Shown here piece by piece: positions 1 to 5,439 of a stretch of 5,873 bases of DNA. Position 1 is the stretch's first letter. Each line of letters begins with the position of its first letter. A model generated the notes under the pieces. The model searched no databases, was not told where the DNA came from, and saw nothing but the letters and a program-made list of their open reading frames with translations. Both the position numbers and the translations under genes were made by a program. Source of the DNA: Chloroflexota bacterium (GTDB lineage Bacteria; Chloroflexota; Anaerolineae; Anaerolineales; Anaerolineaceae); the NCBI GenBank assembly GCA_012800995.1, contig JAAZIH010000036.1, forward strand, positions 1 to 5,873. Reading direction: 5' to 3'.

Positions 1-2505
1 CTGCGAACTTGAAACCGTTAGCGCGGTGGCGTTTTGTGCTGGAGTTGCCTGGTCGCCAAAACTGACTTTGAGCACATCGCTGGGCACCAATCGATAGGAA
101 TAGCGCGAGATCGAGGGTTCGCTTGGTTCCAGAAAATAGAGCACATTATCCGCCACCTGCAAACCAGCAATCTGAGTAAAATGCCCTTGAGCGCTTTGCC
201 AGGGCATATTCGGTGGTTCAGCTTCAACAAAACCGTTAAAAGCAGGCACATTGCTAAAAACCATTCTGGCATCGTCGTAGATCACAAAAAGCCCTTCGCG
301 GCGCACAGAAAGATCAAGCGCGCCACTTAAATCAGCATCCGTGCCATCCAAATAAAGCCCGGGTTCATTTGGGAAGAGCTCCATCAAACCACGATAAACC
401 CAAATTTTGTTGTTGGTGACATCCATAAGATATAAACCGTCGTTGCCAAAATGGATCGCGTCGATACTGCCAAAACCACCTTCAGGCGGGGTTAAAGCGA
501 CAGCGATTTGTTCCTGTCCGCTGTCTGAACAATAGATAAGATTGCCTTGCGCGTCCACGCCTAAAAGCGCGGCAAAGTTGGGGCTCGCGCCCTGAACATC
601 CGTGATATCAATGATTTTGCCCAACTCTATATCGCCATACATGGCAGGACCACAGGCAAATTTCGCGTCCAGAAGATAAGCGCCGCCTGCCTGATAAAAG
701 CGCAAGATGTTGCCGGTATTTTTATCCAAAACGAAAACCGCATTTCGTCCCGTCACCAAATGACTGATTTGCAAATCAGGATAGACCACATTCCCAAAAG
801 CGTTGCTCAGCATCAAACGATGCACACCATCCATTTTGTCCAGTTGACCCTGGGCTTTGTTGCGCATTTGGATGATTTCTTCGGTATCACCCTGATTAAA
901 CTCACGAGCCTGGTCCAACCAAACTACCGCCTGCACCAAAGCCTCGCGTTGTTCACCCTGGGTGGCGCTTTCTTTGGCTAACTGGATTTGCTGATGTGCT
1001 TGATTGATATAGTAGACATATTGGCGGTCTAATCCGCGCGCGAAGTAGATACTCACCGCGATGGCGACCACTAAAAGGGGCACAATTATCACAATCGCCC
1101 ATTTCGCGAAGGGCGTCAATGCGGGGACATCCTGCTCCGCGGGACTCACGTTTTGTTTTATCCTTCTCGCGCGGGCAAGCGCGTTTTCTTCTATGCCATA
1201 CAGCCATCCGGCACCCTTGGCAATACCGGTAAGCGCCTCTTTTTTGAATTGTTCAAGGCGTTTTTGTCTGGCGATCGCCTCGAGGTCAGGTTCGGGAGGA
1301 GCTTGAGGCTCATCTGGTTCCGGGATATCAACAGGGCGTTCTGGTTTTGGCTCTGCTTTTTCAGGTTCTTTTGCATTTAAGACCTGTTGGTATTCACTTT
1401 CATTGTGATAGCGCGAGTAGGTTTCCTGATGTGTTTCAGTTTCATCGCTGAAAATGCTTGCTTCATCATCCGCTTCAGCGTTTTCCTGTGGAATATCAAT
1501 GATGACGGATATAGCGGATGAGTCATCTTTTAAGCTATCTTTTTCTGAAACCGGCTCATCAGGCTCAAACACTGCCTCAGGTTCTGTGGCTTCAAACTGA
1601 CCTTCTTCCGATGAGCCAATTTCTTCTTCAACGGGTTCGACAATGACAGGTTCCTCTGTTTCGACATCTTCTGAGGGTTGATAGATTGGCAATTCAAGTT
1701 GCTCAATGGTATCTGGCATGGGTGGCTCTTCATCTTCCACCTCGGTTTCCAGGGCAGTTTGTTCAGTAACCGTATAGACAAAGGTTTCCTCGCTCAATGC
1801 AGCAGGAGCTTCATTTACAGGTTCAGCTTCGTCCAAAAGCATAGCCAGGGAAAGTAAACGGTTTTCAACCTTTCCCTCACCCAAAGCGATTTTGGTCAGA
1901 GAAAATGCTTTTGAAATGTCCTCGATTTCGTTGACCAATCGAATCACGGAGCTTGGAACAGGAGCTTCGCGCTCAAAAGCCAGCATGCTTTCCGGAGAGC
2001 CGAACAGCAGATAGTCCGAACCAAAAATATCCGCGCGATAATAACGAATATCCAGAATGTCGTTCAGCCCTAAACCTCTCTGCTCGATATCTCTATCAAA
2101 GAACAAACTTGTGCCCGCTCCACTGACCAATAAAGCACTGGCATGTGCCGCCTGAGCCAAATACAAGGAACCATCCCGCAAAACACCCACCATCATCGCA
2201 GCGGTTTCAGGGCTTTGCTCTAAGCGCAAGCCGCTGTTTTGAATGCGCAAGGCTCTGTTTACAAGCTCAATCGCGCTACGCATGGCATTCGTCACCGAGC
2301 CTGAACTTTGATAATAGGCAAGCGCTGTGTCGCGGGTTAGCTTTGCCAGGCGAGATTGCCAAAAGGCGTTATCCTGGGCAGGTATCACCTGCAGGATGAG
2401 GACATCCTCCGATCTCTGCCGCGAAGCGCCACGTAATGGCAGGCTGGTGATGAAGCCGGGATTTTCTTTATTATCTGATTGATAGCTGGTCAAGTTATAT
2501 TTCAT
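1..2505 (-). CDS. PP2C-like pseudophosphatase / membrane / beta-propeller protein, partial (C-terminus off left edge)
   Basis: An open frame of 835 codons with no stop runs from ATG at 2505 to the left edge. An in-frame TGA lies 21 bases upstream of the ATG, which supports this start; the Shine-Dalgarno is weak (only GGG, about 6 nt upstream). Residues about 30-220 have the outline of a PP2C/SpoIIE-type phosphatase domain: a strand at DVLILQVIP (34-42), the segment MMVGVLRDGSLYLAQAAHASALLV (104-127, broken here as MMVGVLRDGSLY + LAQAAHASALLV), and DYLLFGSPE (164-172). The metal-binding Asp-Gly, the GDS motif and the usual SDG are all absent, so it is probably catalytically dead. Residues 225-406 form an acidic Pro/Glu-rich linker, and 407-468 are basic. 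Residues 469-489 are a membrane span (WAIVIIVPLLVVAIAVSIYFA region). Residues 490-575 are helical. From about 575, repeated strand pairs such as AVFVLDKNTGNILRF and GLYLMDVTNNKIWVY resemble a beta-propeller. Charges predict the N-terminus inside and the propeller outside. Function is unknown; sensing or signalling is inference. Confidence 0.82.
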   Translation of the reverse strand, partial: MKYNLTSYQSDNKENPGFITSLPLRGASRQRSEDVLILQVIPAQDNAFWQSRLAKLTRDTALAYYQSSGSVTNAMRSAIELVNRALRIQNSGLRLEQSPETAAMMVGVLRDGSLYLAQAAHASALLVSGAGTSLFFDRDIEQRGLGLNDILDIRYYRADIFGSDYLLFGSPESMLAFEREAPVPSSVIRLVNEIEDISKAFSLTKIALGEGKVENRLLSLAMLLDEAEPVNEAPAALSEETFVYTVTEQTALETEVEDEEPPMPDTIEQLELPIYQPSEDVETEEPVIVEPVEEEIGSSEEGQFEATEPEAVFEPDEPVSEKDSLKDDSSAISVIIDIPQENAEADDEASIFSDETETHQETYSRYHNESEYQQVLNAKEPEKAEPKPERPVDIPEPDEPQAPPEPDLEAIARQKRLEQFKKEALTGIAKGAGWLYGIEENALARARRIKQNVSPAEQDVPALTPFAKWAIVIIVPLLVVAIAVSIYFARGLDRQYVYYINQAHQQIQLAKESATQGEQREALVQAVVWLDQAREFNQGDTEEIIQMRNKAQGQLDKMDGVHRLMLSNAFGNVVYPDLQISHLVTGRNAVFVLDKNTGNILRFYQAGGAYLLDAKFACGPAMYGDIELGKIIDITDVQGASPNFAALLGVDAQGNLIYCSDSGQEQIAVALTPPEGGFGSIDAIHFGNDGLYLMDVTNNKIWVYRGLMELFPNEPGLYLDGTDADLSGALDLSVRREGLFVIYDDARMVFSNVPAFNGFVEAEPPNMPWQSAQGHFTQIAGLQVADNVLYFLEPSEPSISRYSYRLVPSDVLKVSFGDQATPAQNATALTVSSSQ

Positions 2506-2520
2506 ATTAAACCCAATTCT

Positions 2521-2542
2521 ATGTCTTCAAGCATTAAGACAT
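2521..2542. repeat. 22-bp dyad upstream of the membrane protein gene
   Basis: ATGTCTT (2521-2527) and AAGACAT (2536-2542) are perfect 7-bp inverted arms separated by 8 bases. The dyad lies 16-37 bases upstream of the ATG at 2505, so it could be an operator or a 5'-leader hairpin. No T-run follows on either strand, so it is not a standard terminator. The surrounding spacer (2506-2636) shows no convincing promoter: TAGAAT on the minus strand (2521-2516) resembles a -10 box, but has no -35 partner and lies only 10 bases from the ATG. No terminator is visible after the upstream AlbA_2 gene, so read-through into this gene is possible. Confidence 0.4.
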
Positions 2543-2636
2543 CGTGTAAAGTTTAGAGAGCAACATTCATGCCAGAGAAATCTAATTAATACTTTGGGAG
2601 CAGACCTCTTTCTTATAAATTATTGAAAAACCGGCT

Positions 2637-3971
2637 CTATTTCAGCATTTCCCATGTCGGATTCTGTTTTGAACCAACACGCCTAATATAGCCTTTATCT
2701 CCAAGAGAATTCAATGCTCTTTGAACCGTTCTGACAGTTTTAGAAATCTTATTGGCAATTTCTTCTCTTGAAGAATCCGGTTTTTGTTTTAAAATGGCAT
2801 AAACTGCTTTTTCTGTTCCATTCAAAGTGACATCCAAAGTGACATCCAAAATGTCACTTTGAAACTGCGGACGATAGATTATAAATTTGAAACCGTTCTC
2901 TTTGTTTTCGTAAAAATACCTGATTCCTGAATCTTTACACAAACTATCTATTCTTTTAAAACCGCTTCCAAACTGCTCTATGTATTTGCTCAAGTACAGG
3001 ATTTTTGCGATTGTTGGATTTCTTATCTCAGATTCCACATTGCCCTTTATATATTCTTCCGGTTTATGTCTACTCGCATAATCTCCGGGGCTATATATGG
3101 TTATCATACTCGGATGAATACATATCTCATGATTGGTTCTGCTTCCATACATAGCGTGAGCAAAGCTATTTGCCAAAACCTCTCTTATCACTGCAGTCGG
3201 AATTTCAGGAATCTCACTTCTTTCCGATTCAATAATTTCAATTTTCCATCGTATATTTTTAAAAATGTAATCTTCTGCCTTCTTTAATAGATTGTAAACA
3301 TTATCCTCATATAATTTCATATCAAGAATTGTTAACTTTTCATCCGTTGCGAATATACCAACCCTCAACGAAACAGGTCTTGTATCTCCAAAGAGAACCT
3401 CACCGGCGTTTGTCAAATATTCCCCCTTAACAAGACCAAATCTATTTAATATGATTGGGCTGGTATACCTGCCTTCAGGTAATCTTCCGACAGTTATTGC
3501 TTTTTGCCAAAAAAGCTTTATTGCCGGCTTATCCACTTGTTTTGATAAAGCATCAGATTTTTCGTTTTCCCATTTTGTGCGATATTTATTTGCCTCAAAA
3601 AAATTTCTCAATTCATCAGGACTGACTTCTCTGTCTTCATCGGCAGTTCGCAAGTAGTATTTGCCCGCTGCAGAGTATGGTTTGCTATCACCACTGAATT
3701 CAACCTTTATCAATTGCTTACCGTCTATCACAACTTCATCAATGGCAGGATATATTTGCGGCTGAATACTCTCATAAACCGCTCTTGAAACATCCCTTAA
3801 AGACGATTCCGACACATTCTGTCCAACAACATCACCATTGTTTTTGACCCCGAAATACAATGTGCCAATACCATGTTTATTTAATATGGACGCTATGGAA
3901 ATCATCGCTACTTTTATCTCGCTCGTTGATTTTTTGAATTCAAGAGTTTCAGTTTCTTTTCCAAAATTCAT
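2637..3971 (-). CDS. Schlafen AlbA_2 / HATPase-like / winged-helix putative transcriptional regulator
   Basis: This is a complete 444-aa protein of the COG2865-like type (putative regulators, often annotated as RecG-like or ATP-binding). Residues about 6-125 form the AlbA_2 (Schlafen) domain, with ETETLEFKKS (6-15), GTLYFGVKNNGDVVGQN (36-52) and KPYSAAGKYYLR (97-108). Residues about 255-345 match the HATPase_c_4 region: AVIREVLANSFAHA (260-273), ITIYSPGDY (290-298), RNPTIAKILYLSKYIEQFGSG (317-336, given as RNPTIAKILYL + SKYIEQFGSG). The common HRDY motif is altered to HAMY. A tandem DVTLDVTL linker (376-383) leads into a winged helix (385-444) with SKTVRTVQRALNSLGDKGYI as recognition helix. 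The start is ATG 3971, with AAGGAG 11 bases upstream and an in-frame TAA at 3989-3987. The gene is AT-rich (14 G+C in bases 3241-3300, against 38 in 4501-4560 of hrcA), which suggests acquisition. Nucleic-acid binding is the family expectation; the target is unknown, and autoregulation is inferred from the repeats. Confidence 0.9.
   Translation of the reverse strand: MNFGKETETLEFKKSTSEIKVAMISIASILNKHGIGTLYFGVKNNGDVVGQNVSESSLRDVSRAVYESIQPQIYPAIDEVVIDGKQLIKVEFSGDSKPYSAAGKYYLRTADEDREVSPDELRNFFEANKYRTKWENEKSDALSKQVDKPAIKLFWQKAITVGRLPEGRYTSPIILNRFGLVKGEYLTNAGEVLFGDTRPVSLRVGIFATDEKLTILDMKLYEDNVYNLLKKAEDYIFKNIRWKIEIIESERSEIPEIPTAVIREVLANSFAHAMYGSRTNHEICIHPSMITIYSPGDYASRHKPEEYIKGNVESEIRNPTIAKILYLSKYIEQFGSGFKRIDSLCKDSGIRYFYENKENGFKFIIYRPQFQSDILDVTLDVTLNGTEKAVYAILKQKPDSSREEIANKISKTVRTVQRALNSLGDKGYIRRVGSKQNPTWEMLK
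2821..2863. repeat. Intragenic triple repeat (core AAGTGACA) in the AlbA_2 gene
   Basis: CAAAGTGACAT occurs at 2823-2833 and again at 2835-2845 (a 12-bp tandem unit), and its inverse ATGTCACTTTG follows at 2851-2861. The outer pair extends to perfect 13-bp arms, 2821-2833 against 2851-2863. The inner pair gives 11-bp arms with a 5-base gap, so two mutually exclusive stems are possible in the mRNA. In the gene's frame the tandem units encode DVTL twice (residues 376-383), in the linker just before the winged helix. The same core occurs three times upstream of this gene (3990-4035), and one copy shares a 12-mer with it. Confidence 0.85.
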
Positions 3972-3982
3972 TATCTTCTCGT

Positions 3983-3988
3983 CTCCTT
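3983..3988 (-). promoter_or_regulatory. Ribosome binding site of the AlbA_2 gene
   Basis: AAGGAG on the minus strand lies 11 bases upstream of ATG 3971, slightly longer than the usual spacing. It is the best Shine-Dalgarno match near this start. The stop of the possible upstream small ORF overlaps it. Confidence 0.6.
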
Positions 3989-4166
3989 ACCAAAGTGACA
4001 TTATAGTACCACGAAGTGACACTTTTGTCACTTCGTTTTTTTCCGAAAGAGTAACCTGCTCAATCATGTCATAATCGGCATTTCCCTTTGTCTCCCATGT
4101 CAAAAATATCTGAATAATTGGCAAGTTTTCGACTTCGACCTTTGTAAAAGACCTGAGAAATCCCAT
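3987..4166 (-). CDS. Possible small ORF (59 aa) upstream of, and in frame with, the AlbA_2 gene
   Basis: An ATG at 4166 opens a 59-codon frame ending in TAA at 3989-3987. The stop is followed by five sense codons and the ATG of the AlbA_2 gene in the same frame, and the AAGGAG of that gene lies directly after this stop. The protein begins MGFLRSFTKVEVENLP and continues through IIQIFLTWETKGNADYDMIEQ to IMSLW. It has a protein-like composition but I recognise no family. No Shine-Dalgarno is visible at its ATG, and an upstream in-frame TAA lies eight codons before it. Its last 17 codons contain the operator-like array and the -10 box proposed for the AlbA_2 gene. It may be a real small gene, the 3' remnant of an older gene, or chance. 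Confidence 0.28.
   Translation of the reverse strand: MGFLRSFTKVEVENLPIIQIFLTWETKGNADYDMIEQVTLSEKNEVTKVSLRGTIMSLW
3990..4035. promoter_or_regulatory. Operator-like array at the AlbA_2 promoter (three AAGTGACA cores)
   Basis: A perfect palindrome has arms CGAAGTGACA (4012-4021) and TGTCACTTCG (4026-4035) around the 4-base centre CTTT. A third copy, CCAAAGTGACAT, lies at 3990-4001. The palindrome covers the expected -35 region and the third copy covers the end of the -10 box and the probable start of transcription, a placement typical of repressor sites. The same core is repeated at 2821-2863 inside the gene. The AlbA_2 protein is the obvious candidate ligand through its winged helix, but that is inference. 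Confidence 0.6.
4000..4005 (-). promoter_or_regulatory. -10 box of the AlbA_2 gene
   Basis: A perfect TATAAT reads on the minus strand at 4005-4000, 28 bases upstream of the ATG at 3971. A -35 box at 17-bp spacing would fall at 4028-4023, inside the palindrome, and is a poor match (ACAAAA). GTGACA further upstream gives a 20-bp spacer. A weak -35 could mean dependence on, or control by, a factor bound to the palindrome. Transcription would start near 3993. Confidence 0.5.
4012..4042 (+). terminator. Terminator-like hairpin with T7 tract on the plus strand
   Basis: The 10-bp perfect stem (4012-4021 with 4026-4035), its CTTT loop and the seven T at 4036-4042 have the form of a Rho-independent terminator for plus-strand transcripts. 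No plus-strand gene lies before it, so it would only stop antisense transcription across the AlbA_2 gene. The same palindrome is more simply explained as an operator for the minus-strand promoter; both roles are possible. Confidence 0.35.
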
Positions 4167-4287
4167 TTGATACTGCGTTTCGCACCATTAGCACTATGAT
4201 GACATTTTCCCTGAATAAAAAACAAATTGTCCATCCTGTTCTATTAAAGTTTTAACGAAAGATTAACGTCCCAGCCCTCGTCAATTC
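4043..4287. other. Intergenic stretch without a confident gene
   Basis: Apart from the possible small minus-strand ORF (to 4166), little can be supported here. A second minus-strand frame is open from about 4251 to 4066 without a clear start. TTAACG occurs twice 11 bp apart (4252-4257 and 4263-4268), upstream of the hrcA promoter, and could be a binding site. A solitary TTAGCACT (4188-4195) matches eight of nine bases of a CIRCE arm. No tRNA, insertion sequence or CRISPR structure is seen. Confidence 0.4.
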
Positions 4288-4293
4288 TTGACG
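4279..4293. repeat. 15-bp palindrome over the hrcA -35 box
   Basis: CGTCAA (4279-4284) and TTGACG (4288-4293) are perfect inverted arms around TTC. The right arm is the -35 box of the hrcA promoter, so a dimeric regulator bound here would compete with RNA polymerase. Six-base arms are short enough to arise by chance. Confidence 0.3.
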
Positions 4294-4316
4294 CTCCTAT
4301 GCCCGCGTGATATCAT
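4288..4316 (+). promoter_or_regulatory. Housekeeping-sigma promoter of hrcA-grpE
   Basis: TTGACG (4288-4293) and TATCAT (4311-4316) are separated by exactly 17 bases; each box differs from the sigma-70/sigma-A consensus at one position. Transcription would start near 4323, just before the CIRCE element at 4330. This is the usual arrangement in HrcA-controlled operons, where vegetative promoters are blocked by the repressor. Confidence 0.85.
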
Positions 4317-4329
4317 TAAATTGAGGATT

Positions 4330-4356
4330 TTAGCACTCTCAGTCCGAGAGTGCTAA
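4330..4356. promoter_or_regulatory. CIRCE operator (HrcA binding site)
   Basis: TTAGCACTC (4330-4338) and GAGTGCTAA (4348-4356) are separated by nine bases, a perfect match to the CIRCE consensus of 9-N9-9. It lies between the predicted transcription start and the hrcA ATG at 4371. It would be bound by the HrcA dimer, whose folding depends on GroEL in the systems studied, and released on heat shock. In the 5' leader it can also form an RNA hairpin. Confidence 0.97.
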
Positions 4357-4370
4357 TTTATGAGAAGATA

Positions 4371-5405
4371 ATGACGACACTTAGCGAACGACAAAAAATC
4401 ATCCTTTCTTTGGTGGTGCATGAGCACATCAAAGGCTCTCAAGCCGTCGCTTCGGGCGCGTTGATTCGCGATTACAAGCTTAAAATCAGCTCAGCTACCG
4501 TGCGCGCGGAACTCAACACACTTACCGAGTTGGGCTACCTGCGCCAACCCCACACCTCCGCTGGACGTGTGCCCACCGAAGAGGGCTATCGCTATTTCGT
4601 CAACAACCTCCTCAACCAGACTGACTTGCCTGCCACAACACGCAACACTATCAACCACCAGTTTTACCAGAGCGACAAAGGCTTGCACGAATGGCTTCCC
4701 CTGGCTGCCTCGGTGCTCGCCACGCAAAACCGCGCTGTGTCCATCGTCACTGCCCCACATACGGAGCGCGTGGCATTCAGACACCTCGAGCTGATCTCGG
4801 TGAGGGGTTCGCAGGTTTTGATGGTTTTGGTTTTGCTTGGCGGAGAAATTCGCCAGCAGATTTTATCGCTTGATAACATCTACACGCAAAACCAACTTTC
4901 AGATCTTGCCCAAAAAATAAATAACGGTTGTGAGAACTTCACGATTGATGAAATCGAACAGTTCAGGCTCATCGATGAACCGCTTTCAGACACCATTCTT
5001 GAAGCAGTTGCTAATCAAATGCGTTTTAGCGAAGACTACGCCAATGGCAAACTCTTTATGGATGGGCTCACCAATGTGCTCGGCGCGGATGAATTTATCG
5101 ATCCTGATCAAGCACGGGTCGCGCTCAAGCTTATTGAAGAACGCAAAAATCTGGATGTTCTCATGTTACGCGCCAATCAGAACCAGGAAGTTGGCGGTGT
5201 GCAAGTGCTCATCGGCTGCGAAAACACCTGGCAAGAACTCCGCGATTGGTCCATCATCCTCACCCGTTATGGCGTCCCTGAACAAATGACTGGCACGCTG
5301 GGCATTCTTGGCCCCATGCGCATGCCTTACGGCCACGCCATTAACACCGTGCGCTTTGTTGGTGAAGTCCTTTCTGATTTGATTTCAGAAAGCATGGTGG
5401 AATAA
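4371..5405 (+). CDS. hrcA: Heat-inducible transcription repressor HrcA
   Basis: HrcA is the dimeric repressor of class I heat-shock genes and binds CIRCE, here 14 bases upstream of its own start. The protein has 344 aa, the normal family length. Residues 1-80 form the winged-helix DNA-binding domain, with LSERQKIILSLVVHEHI at the N-terminus, SSATVRAELNTLTELGYLRQ (40-59) as the recognition region and the conserved HTSAGRVPTEEGYRYFV (61-77). The remainder is the GAF-like and inserted dimerisation region, with SIVTAPHTERVAFRHLELI (124-142) and the family motif GTLGILGPMRMPYGHAI (308-324). ATG 4371 is chosen because a GTG at 4350 in the same frame lies inside the CIRCE right arm and has no ribosome site. 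The Shine-Dalgarno is weak (GAG at 4362-4364). grpE follows after 34 bases. Confidence 0.97.
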   Translation: MTTLSERQKIILSLVVHEHIKGSQAVASGALIRDYKLKISSATVRAELNTLTELGYLRQPHTSAGRVPTEEGYRYFVNNLLNQTDLPATTRNTINHQFYQSDKGLHEWLPLAASVLATQNRAVSIVTAPHTERVAFRHLELISVRGSQVLMVLVLLGGEIRQQILSLDNIYTQNQLSDLAQKINNGCENFTIDEIEQFRLIDEPLSDTILEAVANQMRFSEDYANGKLFMDGLTNVLGADEFIDPDQARVALKLIEERKNLDVLMLRANQNQEVGGVQVLIGCENTWQELRDWSIILTRYGVPEQMTGTLGILGPMRMPYGHAINTVRFVGEVLSDLISESMVE

Positions 5406-5430
5406 TTTAGTTTAAACACGAGACCTTGTA

Positions 5431-5434
5431 GAGG
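5431..5434 (+). promoter_or_regulatory. Ribosome binding site of grpE
   Basis: GAGG lies five bases before the ATG at 5440, and a second AGGA directly abuts the ATG. The hrcA-grpE gap (5406-5439) shows neither terminator nor promoter, so the genes are probably cotranscribed. Confidence 0.7.
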
Positions 5435-5439
5435 TAGGA

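Noticed and set aside
34..330. Plus-strand 98-codon ORF and other short ORFs across 1-2400
   Set aside because: They are antisense or out-of-frame shadows of the continuous 835-codon minus-strand frame.
2821..2863. CRISPR array
   Set aside because: Three 11-12 bp copies, two of them directly adjacent and one inverted, do not form repeat-spacer units.
4066..4251. Second minus-strand open frame overlapping the 59-codon ORF
   Set aside because: It has only an internal ATG without a ribosome site and ends away from the AlbA_2 start; the other frame fits the context better, though neither is proven.
4196..4255. 19-codon plus-strand ORF starting ATGATG
   Set aside because: No Shine-Dalgarno and too short to distinguish from chance.
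2506..4350. Insertion sequence or transposon carrying the AlbA_2 gene
   Set aside because: No transposase and no terminal inverted or direct target repeats could be found at the likely boundaries.
4350..4370. GTG start that would extend HrcA by seven residues
   Set aside because: It lies inside the CIRCE right arm with no ribosome binding site, and the ATG at 4371 gives the normal HrcA N-terminus.
4491..5289. Several short ORFs in other frames across hrcA
   Set aside because: They overlap a confidently identified hrcA and have no independent start signals.
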